A stretch of 64,000 nt of DNA from Bacillota bacterium (GCA_023457355.1 JAEWLW010000050.1:1-64000); one strand, 5' to 3'; numbered from the stretch's first letter, positions 46,514 through 55,093 are shown. Notes: generated from the sequence alone by a model not told the origin. Program-made: numbers and translations.

Positions 46514-47752
46514 TTACGACTTATCGGGTGGACGGTACTCTATTCTATCCACAGCTTCCCACGTCCCGGTTTTTGTATTAACTTTCTTGATGAAAGCCAC
46601 ATTGCGTATTTCATTACCACTCTCGTCAAATGAGATCAGGCCGGATATGCCCTGATAATTTGTCTTCCAAAGAGCCTCGTTAATGGCCTTGGGGTCTGCC
46701 GAGCCGGCAGCCTTGATAGCCTCTAACGCGGTAAAGTAAGCGTCATAGCCCATTACCGAAACCGCCGTAATCGTATCGTCGCCACCGTTATTTGCAAGGT
46801 TGATCGTTCTGGAATTTATCCATTTCTTAAAGTTTTTAACAAATTCTGAATTCTCCTGATTCATGATTTCCTCATCGAAGTAGGTGGTTACATAGATATC
46901 AAGGTTCGTGTCCTTTGCGGCATTGAGAATCGCTTTGGAATCCCAAGAGTCGCCCGCCAGCAACGGTATCGTAAAACCCTGCGCATTCGCCTGCTGAATA
47001 ATATGCTCTGCAGATGCTATAGAAACAGGCGCGAAGAATACATCTGCACCGCTGTTTTTGGCACTGGTGAGGTAAGCGCTAAAGTCTGTCGTGCCCTCTT
47101 GGAAAGTCCAGTAAATCACCTCCCCGCCAAGCGCCTCAAACTCCTGGCGGAAGTAGTGGCATAAATCGACCGAATAATTATCGCCCAGTTTTGCCAGGCA
47201 ATAAGCTTTTTTTGCCTTCAAATTATTAGCGGCAAAACCAGCAAGAACAGTGCCTTGAAAGGGGTCCAGATAAGTAAGGGTGAAGTAGTGCGTATTGCCC
47301 GAAGTCACCTTCGGATTAGTGCAGGTGGCGCAGATGGCTGGAATACCGGCTTTTGAAAATATATCGGAAGCTGCAATGGTAGCGGCGGAACCATAAGAGC
47401 CAATAACGATGGAAACGCCTAATCTCACAAGCGAATCGGCAACCAATGGGCCTTTAACGGTGGAGGACTGGTTATCAACGATAACCAGCTTAACCGGGTA
47501 TTCCCTGCCGCCGATCTCAACGGTGTTCACCAGGCTGTTTGCATACTGAATCCCGAGGGTTTCCTGCTTGCCGCTCGCGCTGTTATCGCCGGAAGCCGGT
47601 TCGTAAACGCCAATCTTGATGACATCCGAAGCTGCGGAAGCGGAAACAGCGCCGCGTGATGCTGCGGTCGTCGCTGTTGAAGAAGAACCGCCGCATGCGT
47701 TCAGCGCCAATAACAGGGCAACCGAGAGCAATAGCGATACGATCTTATTCAT
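46514..47752 (-). CDS. Branched-chain amino acid-binding lipoprotein, LivK copy 2
   Basis: A 412-residue paralogue of livK1. The same order is kept: signal MNKIVSLLLSVALLLALNACGG, linker, KIGVYEPASGDNSASGKQETLG, and C-terminal FIKKVNTKTGTWEAVD. The mature chains agree at most positions, but differences concentrate in ligand-facing and surface stretches. The gene is complete and can be functional, broadening substrate range (inference). ATG at 47752 is chosen over an in-frame start at 47788. Its stop is adjacent to the rluA remnant, at the duplication junction. Confidence 0.92.
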   Translation of the reverse strand: MNKIVSLLLSVALLLALNACGGSSSTATTAASRGAVSASAASDVIKIGVYEPASGDNSASGKQETLGIQYANSLVNTVEIGGREYPVKLVIVDNQSSTVKGPLVADSLVRLGVSIVIGSYGSAATIAASDIFSKAGIPAICATCTNPKVTSGNTHYFTLTYLDPFQGTVLAGFAANNLKAKKAYCLAKLGDNYSVDLCHYFRQEFEALGGEVIYWTFQEGTTDFSAYLTSAKNSGADVFFAPVSIASAEHIIQQANAQGFTIPLLAGDSWDSKAILNAAKDTNLDIYVTTYFDEEIMNQENSEFVKNFKKWINSRTINLANNGGDDTITAVSVMGYDAYFTALEAIKAAGSADPKAINEALWKTNYQGISGLISFDESGNEIRNVAFIKKVNTKTGTWEAVDRIEYRPPDKS

Positions 47753-47917
47753 ACGAATACCCTCCAAATTCGGGATCTTTGCATTCATGCAAATTTACAG
47801 AAAGACAATTTTTTATTGAAATATAATTTTATAGAGCAGTACCGGGTTCTAATAAAAATTGCTTTTTTGAGTCGGTTGTGCATTCAGTTAGTACATTCTA
47901 TTTCTATTTGCCGGCGA

Positions 47918-47945
47918 CGGATTGTATGTTAAAAATGACGGTTTA
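47918..47945 (-). repeat. Leader repeat upstream of livK2 (right copy)
   Basis: Nearly identical to 45996-46023 (shared CGGATTGTATGTT and ATGACGGTTT). It is part of the 1.92-kb duplicated unit, lying between livK2 and the intact rluA. Confidence 0.75.
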
Positions 47946-47958
47946 TAAGGCGCGGATA

Positions 47959-48843
47959 CTATATAATCGGGAACGCCTCTGCATTTATTCCGCTTTCTTC
48001 AAGGACCTTGGCGATATCATCGGGCAAAGGTGCAATAAATGACATGTTTTTTTTAATTATTGGGTGGGTAAACAGAACTTTAGCGCAATGTAAGGCTTGC
48101 CGGGTGATACCATCTGTCTTTCCACCGTAGAATTCATCTCCGAGCAGCGGGTGCCCCATTGCCGAAAAGTGAACGCGTATTTGGTGCATCCGGCCTGTGT
48201 GCAAAATACACTCCGCCACTGTCAGGCTGTCATTTTGCGCCAGAACACGATATTCCGTGCAGGCAGGTTTTCCGTCGGCGCACACAATCTGGCGGGGTTC
48301 AAAGGGCGTTTCACGCGCCAGCGGCAGCGTGATAAAGCCATGCGGCGCTAAAACGCGCCCTGCAGCCACCGCGATATAGCGTTTTTCAATTTTTTGCCAT
48401 AGCTGTGCCGCCGCAAGTTGATGCTTGGCCGTAACCAGTGCGCCGCTGGTATCGCGGTCCAACCGGTTCATGGTACGAAACACACCTTCGACCGCATTCT
48501 CCAGCGTATCGGCAAAATGCCCGCCGGAGCGATGGCAGACCAGGCCCGCGGGCTTATTGTAGACGATAATATCTGCGTCCTCATACAAAACCGGCACACT
48601 TTCACCGCTGGCGGCGCGCCGAACAGCCGGTTGCGGCATGGTCACGACCAATGTTTCACCCCGCTGCAAAATACAGGTTGTGCGCACCCGCCGCCCTGAA
48701 ACAGTCAGCCCGCTCTCGGTTTGCTTTAACGCAATAATCAGCCGTTTGGAATAGCCCTCTGCCATCAGCCGGGCCTGCACGCTTTGTCCGGCTTCCTGCG
48801 CGCGGTAGAAAAACTGCCGGGGGCTTTCCGGCGCGCTATTCAT
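47959..48843 (-). CDS. RluA family pseudouridine synthase
   Basis: A 294-residue 23S rRNA-type pseudouridine synthase. The catalytic Asp lies in the RLDRDTSGALV motif, and HQIRVHFSAMGHPLLGDEFYG is the conserved C-terminal motif of RluA/RluD proteins. N-terminal S4-like stretch QARLMAEGYSKRLIIAL...GRRV is present. Overlaps the DMT transporter stop by eight bases, so probably co-translated. Intact parent of the remnant at 45996-46513. Confidence 0.92.
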   Translation of the reverse strand: MNSAPESPRQFFYRAQEAGQSVQARLMAEGYSKRLIIALKQTESGLTVSGRRVRTTCILQRGETLVVTMPQPAVRRAASGESVPVLYEDADIIVYNKPAGLVCHRSGGHFADTLENAVEGVFRTMNRLDRDTSGALVTAKHQLAAAQLWQKIEKRYIAVAAGRVLAPHGFITLPLARETPFEPRQIVCADGKPACTEYRVLAQNDSLTVAECILHTGRMHQIRVHFSAMGHPLLGDEFYGGKTDGITRQALHCAKVLFTHPIIKKNMSFIAPLPDDIAKVLEESGINAEAFPII

Positions 48844-49750
48844 GCGCCAACGCCTCCTTTTTGGGCAAAAGGCGCTTGCTTTCTGAGATAATCAGCCCCG
48901 CAAGCGTCAGCACAGTGCCGAGTGCTGCCAGCCCGGTGATCTTTTCATGCAATATCAGCGCGGAACTGACCACTGTAATAACCGGCACCGCATAAATATA
49001 AACACCTGTTTTGACCGCGCCCAGCATTTTAACCGCCGCGCCCCATGTTACAAAGCACATCGCCGAAGCGCCCAACCCTAAAAACAGAAGGTTAAACAAG
49101 TTGACCGGTTCCGCCAGTTTGGCGGCTTCGGGGCTGAAACCCAGTATTGGCAGCGCGGGCAGCATGAAGATCAGCCCATAGAAAAAGGCTCTGCGGGTCG
49201 TTTGTATCGTGCTGTAGCCAAAACGGCTGATTTTCCTAGTCAGCACTGAATAAAACGCCCATGTCACCGCTGCCAGCATCGCGAGGACATCCCCGACGGG
49301 ATTCAGCTTTAAAACGGTGTTGCCGTTAAAGCTGATGAGAAAAATACCGGCCAGCGCAACGGAAAATCCTATAAAAAACTGCGCCCTCAGCTTTTCGCCA
49401 TCCAGAAAAAAGTGCGCCAGCAGCGCGATTAAAAAGGGGCTGATCGACACCACCACCCCGACATTGGAGGCAAAGGTATAAGTCAGCGCGATGTTTTCCA
49501 GCAAGAAATAGAGCGTCACGCCGCACAGGCCCGCGGCCGCAAAATATAGCTCCTGCTTTCTGTCCGAGAGCCTGAGTTTTTTGGGGCAGGCCAGCCACAA
49601 TGCCAGATAGCCGAGGGCGAATCTTAAAAACAAAATTTCGACCGGCTCCAGTGCCCGGAGCAATATTTTGGTGGATATAAAGGTTGTACCCCAGATAAAA
49701 ACGGTGACAAGCGCTGTCAGGTGGCCGGTTAACGCGTGCTTTCTTTCCAT
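48836..49750 (-). CDS. DMT superfamily transporter (EamA)
   Basis: A 304-residue inner-membrane protein with ten predicted helices in two EamA repeats. The start HLTALVTVFIWGTTFISTKILL and the second-half VLAMLAAVTWAFYSVLTRK are typical. It probably exports amino acids or related metabolites. It has its own AGAGGA site and is transcribed with rluA; an AraC gene precedes it on the same strand. Confidence 0.88.
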   Translation of the reverse strand: MERKHALTGHLTALVTVFIWGTTFISTKILLRALEPVEILFLRFALGYLALWLACPKKLRLSDRKQELYFAAAGLCGVTLYFLLENIALTYTFASNVGVVVSISPFLIALLAHFFLDGEKLRAQFFIGFSVALAGIFLISFNGNTVLKLNPVGDVLAMLAAVTWAFYSVLTRKISRFGYSTIQTTRRAFFYGLIFMLPALPILGFSPEAAKLAEPVNLFNLLFLGLGASAMCFVTWGAAVKMLGAVKTGVYIYAVPVITVVSSALILHEKITGLAALGTVLTLAGLIISESKRLLPKKEALAHE

Positions 49751-49760
49751 AAAATCCTCT

Positions 49761-50591
49761 CTATTCTTGTGTCTGGTATGATGTATCCTTAAAGATGTTC
49801 ATATATTGTCTCGGCGTTAAGCCGATAAACTTTTTAAAAAAATTTGAAAAATGGCTCTGGTCGCTGAAGCCCGTTCGCAAAGCCGCTTCCAGCGGCGGTA
49901 CCCCCTGCGCCAGCAGCCTTTTGGCGTTATCAATGCGGATCGTCTCCAAATAGCTGTAGGGCGAGATGCCCTGCTGCTTGGTAAACGCGCGCAGCAGCGT
50001 ATATTTGCGCAGCCCAGTCAGCCGACACAAATCGTCCAAAGCGATGCTCTCCATATAATGTGCTTCCAAAAACGCGCAGACGGTTTGAATTTCCGGGCCC
50101 ATTGCCGGCGGCTGCGGGGGCGCCGCTTCTTCTGTATAATCCACCAGCAGCTGCTGCAAAAGAAAATAAAACAGCTCCTCCTTTTTAAAGTCCTTTGTCC
50201 CTTGCATCAGCTTACAGTGCAGTTCCCTGAGCAGCGGTACCAGTTCGCTGTGGAAATTGGCGTGCGGTGAAAAACAGGGTAAAAAGTCCCGCCCTGTCAC
50301 CTCAAAAACCGCTTTGCGCATCACCTCAGGCTGAATGTGGATGCTGCGATAGTTGAAAGTTTTGCCGTCAATCTGTGCGCAGGCATGGTTGTCCCCGGGG
50401 TTAAACAGCACCATATCCCCCGGCCCCAGTGTGCAGGACTTGTTTTTGCTGGACATCTGCCGCCGCCCCTTTTCAATAAAGCCAATGACATAATATGCGT
50501 GAAAATGATTCGGAAATGGCTGTAAAAGCCCCTGAAAACACAGCACTTCAACTTGGAGCGCCGCGTCATATAGAACTACTTCCTGCTGCAT
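49761..50591 (-). CDS. AraC family transcriptional regulator
   Basis: A 276-residue regulator. The N-terminal cupin-type effector domain (KNKSCTLGPGDMVLFNPGDNHAC) and the C-terminal pair of helix-turn-helix motifs (SIALDDLCRLTGLRKYTLLRAFTKQQGISPYSYLETIRI and ALRTGFSDQSHFSNFFKKFIGLTPRQYM) are complete. It probably controls the neighbouring DMT exporter. Start at 50591 has AGAGGTGG upstream; in-frame ATG at 50666 lacks it. Confidence 0.9.
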   Translation of the reverse strand: MQQEVVLYDAALQVEVLCFQGLLQPFPNHFHAYYVIGFIEKGRRQMSSKNKSCTLGPGDMVLFNPGDNHACAQIDGKTFNYRSIHIQPEVMRKAVFEVTGRDFLPCFSPHANFHSELVPLLRELHCKLMQGTKDFKKEELFYFLLQQLLVDYTEEAAPPQPPAMGPEIQTVCAFLEAHYMESIALDDLCRLTGLRKYTLLRAFTKQQGISPYSYLETIRIDNAKRLLAQGVPPLEAALRTGFSDQSHFSNFFKKFIGLTPRQYMNIFKDTSYQTQE

Positions 50592-50730
50592 AACGGCCCA
50601 CCTCTCGTGCTTTCTGCCGCCTATTCTATCAAAAAGGCATCTGGCTGGTCTTGTAAGATATTGCACCGATTAAAAAATGCGCGTAAAGCTATTATAGCGG
50701 CGCAGGCAAAAAAATACAATTGCGGTTTTA

Positions 50731-50754
50731 ACATTTAGGAATCCATCTAAATAT
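50731..50754. promoter_or_regulatory. Upstream SdpR-type operator
   Basis: ACATTTAGGA and ATCTAAATAT, separated by 4 bases, form an imperfect inverted repeat with the same layout and spacing as the downstream operator at 50786-50809. It lies just ahead of the -35 box. Confidence 0.6.
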
Positions 50755-50756
50755 AC

Positions 50757-50785
50757 TTGACTTTTCAGCCTGCTGCTGCTAGCAT
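50757..50785 (+). promoter_or_regulatory. Promoter of the SdpRI-type operon
   Basis: TTGACT (50757-50762), 17 bases, TAGCAT (50780-50785). Bracketed on both sides by the two operators. Confidence 0.7.
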
Positions 50786-50809
50786 ACATTTAGAAGATTT
50801 TCTAAATGT
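50786..50809. promoter_or_regulatory. Downstream SdpR-type operator
   Basis: Perfect inverted repeat ACATTTAGAA / TTCTAAATGT with 4-base spacer, directly after the -10 box, so a bound repressor would block initiation. Centre-to-centre distance to the upstream site is 55 bases. Confidence 0.75.
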
Positions 50810-50833
50810 TCTTAATGGAAGGAGGTATCCCCT

Positions 50834-51103
50834 GTGGGCTTTCAGACAACCTTTAAAGCGCTTTCGGACCCTACCCGGCGCGAAATTCTCGCGCTGCTTA
50901 AAAGCGGCGCTATGACGGCAGGTGAAATCAGCGCCAGGTTTGAGATAACAGGGGCCTCGATCTCGCATCATCTTTCGGTATTGCGCGAAGCGGGGCTAAT
51001 AACCGATGACCGCCGCGGCAAATATATCTATTATGAGTTGAATATGACGGTGCTCGACGAGCTTCTCAGTTGGGCGACCGATTTGAGAGGAGAAAAACCA
51101 TGA
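50834..51103 (+). CDS. ArsR family autorepressor (SdpR-like)
   Basis: An 89-residue winged-helix repressor. FKALSDPTRREILALLKSGAMTAGEISARFEITGASISHHLSVLREAGLI is the SdpR-type DNA-binding domain; no metal Cys cluster of ArsR sensors is present. GTG start with GGAAGGAGG upstream. It overlaps the next gene by an ATGA junction. In Bacillus SdpR represses sdpRI and is released when SdpI binds the SdpC toxin; the same logic is plausible here. Confidence 0.9.
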   Translation: MGFQTTFKALSDPTRREILALLKSGAMTAGEISARFEITGASISHHLSVLREAGLITDDRRGKYIYYELNMTVLDELLSWATDLRGEKP

Positions 51104-51759
51104 AAATGAAAAAACCCGTGATGATTCTCTTAGGTATACTGGCACTGGCGCCATTGGCAATAACAGCCTGGTTTTACCCCCGCCTGCCTGCCAGTATTCC
51201 GATGCACTGGAACATCGACGGCACGGTGCGTTATGACCCCAAACACAGTATTTGGATGATGGCCGCGCTTTCACCCGTGTTTGCGGTACTTTTCCCTGTG
51301 CTGGCAAAAATAGACCCCCGCAGGCGCAATTACGAGAAGTTCGGCGGCGCTTATCAGGGCTTTATGATCGTTATGCAGCTCTTTTTACTTATGATGAACG
51401 GCATCGTTATTTCAGAAGCGCTCTACCCCGGCCGCATTTCGGTTTCCACGGTTGTCACTGTGGGTGTTGGACTGCTGTTTGTATTCCTCGGCAACATCAT
51501 GCCCAAGGTCAAAAGCAATTTTTATATGGGCGCGCGCACACCGTGGACCCTGTCAGATCCCGACGTCTGGTTTAAAACAAACCGTCTGGGCGGCTTTATG
51601 TTCTTTGTCAGCGGCATTGTGATTAGCATCTGTCCGTTTATTTTTTCCGATAAAGTAACTTTTGGGATCATGATGATAGCGGTGACCGTCACCGCAGTCG
51701 TTCCTATCGTTATGAGTTATATATGGTACCGGCAAAAGCACCGGGAGAGCGACGAATAA
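51100..51759 (+). CDS. SdpI-like membrane immunity protein
   Basis: A 219-residue polytopic protein with about six membrane segments. The N-terminal DUF1648 segment (LPASIPMHWNIDGTVRYDPKHS) is followed by the SdpI domain (LGNIMPKVKSNFYMGARTPWTLSDPDVWFKTNRLGG), the signature of toxin-immunity/signal proteins. It is the only immunity-type gene seen; no SdpC-like toxin gene lies in this window. It is co-translated with the repressor. Confidence 0.9.
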   Translation: MKMKKPVMILLGILALAPLAITAWFYPRLPASIPMHWNIDGTVRYDPKHSIWMMAALSPVFAVLFPVLAKIDPRRRNYEKFGGAYQGFMIVMQLFLLMMNGIVISEALYPGRISVSTVVTVGVGLLFVFLGNIMPKVKSNFYMGARTPWTLSDPDVWFKTNRLGGFMFFVSGIVISICPFIFSDKVTFGIMMIAVTVTAVVPIVMSYIWYRQKHRESDE

Positions 51760-51850
51760 CCGCACCAGTCTTACGCAGAAGGGACGATCGGGTTCCGTGG
51801 CCGAACGGCTTTCTGCTGCGCTATCACATGCCCTCAATAAAAAGATGTAT

Positions 51851-52038
51851 AAATTAGAAGTTTTGGTTCAGCTTTTTAAAAGCTGGCAGGGATTGGTGCA
51901 GCGCCCCAAACGTACTCCGATCTTGTAAGAAGCGCCGGAGAGTGCGCAAAAACAGTCCGGTGGACTGTCTTTGCGGGGAGAACCCTCGCCGGGGGTTCTC
52001 CCATGTCGCATAAGCGGCATCGATTTTGTGTAAATTGG
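51851..52038 (+). repeat. Dispersed repeat, family 2, copy B
   Basis: Shares with 33261-33522 the block AGCTTTTTAAAAGCTGGCAGGG and a palindrome GCAAAAACAGTCC (51946-51958) / GGACTGTCTTTGC (51962-51974), followed by AACCCTC, ATGTCGC and ATAAGCGGCAT. Non-coding, between the SdpI gene and the FAD oxidoreductase gene. Confidence 0.7.
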
Positions 52039-52067
52039 CAACACGGCCAACCTTTTTTGACAGCCAC

Positions 52068-52110
52068 CATCAATAAAAAGCGGCGGGTATTCCGCCGCTT
52101 TTTATTGATG
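52068..52110. terminator. Bidirectional terminator with ATCAATAAAA/TTTTATTGAT ends
   Basis: Perfect 19-base arms at 52068-52086 and 52092-52110, loop of five. Its flanks match those of the terminator at 40908-40962, around a GCGGCGG core. It serves the FAD oxidoreductase on the minus strand. Confidence 0.85.
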
Positions 52111-52154
52111 TAAAAGTATCGGAAGCTGTAAAGCTCCGTTTATACTGTTCCAGG

Positions 52155-53543
52155 TTAAATCTTTCCGAGAATTTTGTCGCCGACATACAGGCCATGCGCC
52201 GCCGCATGCGAGAGTGAGCGGGTAAAGCCTGCGCCGTCGCCCACCGCGTAAATGTCTTTGCAGCCCTCCAGCTCAAAATCGTCGGTGGCGGGGCGCGCCG
52301 AGTAATATTTGCACTCCACACCGTAAAGCAGCGTATCGTAGTTTGCGGTTCCGGGGGAGATTTTATCCAGTGCGTGCAGCGTTTCAATGATATTATCAAG
52401 CTGTCGTTTGGGCATGCACAGGCTTAAATCGCCGGGCACGGCATCCAGCGTGGGGCGCACGGTGGATTGGCTCAGACGGTGCTCGTTGGTGCGCCTGCCC
52501 GCCTCCAGATCGCCCAGACGCTGCACCAGCACGCTGCCGCCCGAAATCATGTTTGCCAGCGAGGCCACAGCCCGGGCGTATTCAATCGGTTCGTCAAACG
52601 GCTTGGTAAAACGGATTGTGGTGAGCAACGCAAAATTGGAGTTCCTGGTCTTTTTGGCCTCGTCCCGGTAGGAATGGCCATTTACCGTCAGAATGCCGCC
52701 GGTGTTTTCCATCACGACGCTGCCCCGCTCGTTAAAGCAGAACATGCGGGTGGTGTCGCCGTACATCTGGGAACGGTACCAGATTTTCGGTTCATAAATC
52801 TGTTGTGAAAAATCCTGCCAGATCAGCGAGGACATCTCAACCCGAACGCCGATGTCAATTTGGTTGTTTATCAGCGGTATGCCGTTCTTACGGCACCACT
52901 CAGAGAAGAACCGGCTGCCCACACGCCCCACGGCAAAAATGATGTTTTCAGCCTGCAGCGTGCTTATCACGCCGCCGCGGCTTTTCAGTGTCAACAGATG
53001 GCTTTCGCGGTCGACGTCGGTGACCTCGGTTTCAGTGATGATTTCAATGCGGCCACGCAGCGAATCAACCAGCTTTAGCATGGTGGCGAAGTTGGAATCG
53101 GTGCCCAGATGCTTGAGCTGCGCCTGATGCATGTGCAAATCGTGTTGCAGGCAAAGCTTTTTGAGCGGGTCGGAAGGCATAAAGCGGTCGGTTGTTGCAC
53201 CAAAGCCCACCAACACCGAGTCGGCCTGTTCGATGTAATCAATAACCAGCTTTTCCGGCAGATAATCGGTCAGCCAGCCGCCGTATTCGGTGGAAATAAC
53301 ATATTTACCGTCCGAAAATGCACCGGCACCCGCCAGCCCTTCCATGATTGAACAATGCGGGCAATGCACACAGGTATGCGCGCTGCCGCTCACCATCGGA
53401 CATGAACGTTTTTTGAGGTCCGGCCCTTTTTCAACCAACGTAATTTTAAGAGAAGGCTTTTTTTCTATCATGCGGTAGGCCGCCATCAGCCCGCCGATAC
53501 CTCCACCGATAATGGCAATATCGCAGCATTTGTAATCAGACAC
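52155..53543 (-). CDS. FAD-dependent oxidoreductase of unknown substrate
   Basis: A 462-residue flavoprotein. The ADP-binding motif DIAIIGGGIGGLMAAYRM is at the N-terminus, CVHCPHCSIMEGLAGAGAFSDGKY carries Cys residues, IIFAVGRVGSRFF lies centrally and the C-terminal IYAVGDGAGFTRSLSHAAAHGLYVGD closes the FAD site. This layout fits uncharacterised FAD-dependent dehydrogenases common in Clostridia. No partner gene is adjacent. The start codon is the first in-frame ATG, with a moderate ribosome site. Confidence 0.85.
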   Translation of the reverse strand: MSDYKCCDIAIIGGGIGGLMAAYRMIEKKPSLKITLVEKGPDLKKRSCPMVSGSAHTCVHCPHCSIMEGLAGAGAFSDGKYVISTEYGGWLTDYLPEKLVIDYIEQADSVLVGFGATTDRFMPSDPLKKLCLQHDLHMHQAQLKHLGTDSNFATMLKLVDSLRGRIEIITETEVTDVDRESHLLTLKSRGGVISTLQAENIIFAVGRVGSRFFSEWCRKNGIPLINNQIDIGVRVEMSSLIWQDFSQQIYEPKIWYRSQMYGDTTRMFCFNERGSVVMENTGGILTVNGHSYRDEAKKTRNSNFALLTTIRFTKPFDEPIEYARAVASLANMISGGSVLVQRLGDLEAGRRTNEHRLSQSTVRPTLDAVPGDLSLCMPKRQLDNIIETLHALDKISPGTANYDTLLYGVECKYYSARPATDDFELEGCKDIYAVGDGAGFTRSLSHAAAHGLYVGDKILGKI

Positions 53544-53919
53544 CCGGCATACAGTCCTTTCGGCAAATTATTGCCACCGGCCACAAGAATCGCCGGCAAC
53601 AGCCTATATTGTAGCATAATATTGTACCCTCGAAAATAGAAATATCTTAAACAAGTTGTTTTCCTGCTGTTTAACGGCCTGATTGGGTATAAATTACAGC
53701 GCAGTCGTGGCCTTTTAGCCAACAAAACAAGGGCGGGGCGGCCGGAGCATTCTTAAAAGCCGCCAACTTTGGCAATTTCACTCAAAAAGCGCCCATCTGC
53801 CCGGGATAAATCCGTGTAGGGGAAATAATATGACCGGTTGATCAACATTTTAAAACAGCAGATACGGTGACACGACGATATATACCGGCAGGAATATGGC
53901 GCTGGAATTTGAAATGTAC
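53544..53919. other. Non-coding interval between oxidoreductase and citC
   Basis: About 375 bases with no gene, RNA or repeat that I can support. It must hold the promoter of the oxidoreductase; TACAAT near 53612 on the minus strand is a candidate -10 without a convincing -35. Confidence 0.4.
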
Positions 53920-53948
53920 TTGTTCGGCGCTGCAACGTATGATAGAAT
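53920..53948 (+). promoter_or_regulatory. Predicted promoter of citC
   Basis: TTGTTC (53920-53925), 17 bases, TAGAAT (53943-53948), leaving a leader of about 100 bases. Confidence 0.5.
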
Positions 53949-54054
53949 TTATCTGGATATTTTTTCAGAAAAACGCTTTTTACACTTTATAATCCGCCAC
54001 ACGTAAAGCGGAGGACGTTCGCGCATTTTGTTAACTTACGGAAAGGGGACAACT

Positions 54055-55074
54055 ATGGAAGACTATGATTTTTACGAAGAGCAGGGCTTTCCTTTCACCG
54101 GCAGGAAAAAGGACAAGCTGACGGCATTTTTGACGGAATATAACCTGCATTATGATGAGCAGATTGAAGCCACCGTCAACCTGATGGATTCGGATGGAAA
54201 TATTGCCGCCACATGCTCGCTTCACGACAATGTGCTCAAATGTGTTGCGGTTTCCAAAAACCATCAGGGCTATGGTCTTTCTACCCGCGTTGTGACGCAA
54301 GTGTGCAATCTGGCGGTTGAACGCGGGAAAACACACCTTTTTCTATTTACCAAGCCTGAAAATAAACAGATGTTTTTAGATATGGGATTCTATCCGATTC
54401 TTGAAACCAGCGACGTTTTACTGACCGAGAACCGAAAAAACGGCATTAAAAAGTATGTTTCGCAACTCGAACAGCGCGAAGGTAACACCATAGGCGCCAT
54501 TGTCGTCAATTGCAACCCCTTTACAAAAGGGCATCGTTACCTGATAGAAACCGCCGCAAGGCAGTGCGATGTGCTGCATCTGTTTGTTCTGTCGGAAGAT
54601 AAAAGCGAATTTTCGGCGGACGTGCGCTATGAACTGGTCCGGCTGGGGGTAGCGGATATCCCCAACATCCTTTTGCACAAAACCAGCGACTATCTTATTT
54701 CATCAGCGGTGTTCCCAACTTATTTTATCAAGGAAAAATCCAAGGCCGACGACGCCAACTGCGAGCTGGATATTCGCATATTCTGCGAATATTTTGCAAA
54801 AGGTCTGGGGATTACAAAGCGATTTGTCGGCACCGAACCCAACTGTGATGTCACAAATGCCTATAACACCAAGATGCGGGAATTGCTGCCTCAATATGGC
54901 ATTGCGTTCATTGAGATTGAGCGCAGGCAGCTTGACGGCATACCCATCAGCGCTTCGGCCGTGCGGCGGTGGCTGCACGAGGGGAACATGGCGGCGGTTG
55001 AAAAGCTGGTGCCCCCCACCACCTTTGCGTATTTAAGGCAACATCAGGCACAGTACCGGCAACAAGGCGAATAA
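54055..55074 (+). CDS. citC: [Citrate (pro-3S)-lyase] ligase CitC
   Basis: A 339-residue enzyme that acetylates the thiol of the CitD prosthetic group using acetate and ATP, activating citrate lyase. It has an N-terminal acetyltransferase-like domain (ATCSLHDNVLKCVAVSKNHQGYGLSTRVV). The nucleotidyl-transferase domain contains AIVVNCNPFTKGHRYLIETAA (HxGH-like) and IPISASAVRRWLHEGN. The ATG at 54055 follows AAAGGGG; an in-frame ATG lies at 54028. It is separate from citDEF, with a LysR regulator gene convergent to it. Confidence 0.93.
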   Translation: MEDYDFYEEQGFPFTGRKKDKLTAFLTEYNLHYDEQIEATVNLMDSDGNIAATCSLHDNVLKCVAVSKNHQGYGLSTRVVTQVCNLAVERGKTHLFLFTKPENKQMFLDMGFYPILETSDVLLTENRKNGIKKYVSQLEQREGNTIGAIVVNCNPFTKGHRYLIETAARQCDVLHLFVLSEDKSEFSADVRYELVRLGVADIPNILLHKTSDYLISSAVFPTYFIKEKSKADDANCELDIRIFCEYFAKGLGITKRFVGTEPNCDVTNAYNTKMRELLPQYGIAFIEIERRQLDGIPISASAVRRWLHEGNMAAVEKLVPPTTFAYLRQHQAQYRQQGE

Positions 55075-55093
55075 TGCGCGCATACCGCGCCAT

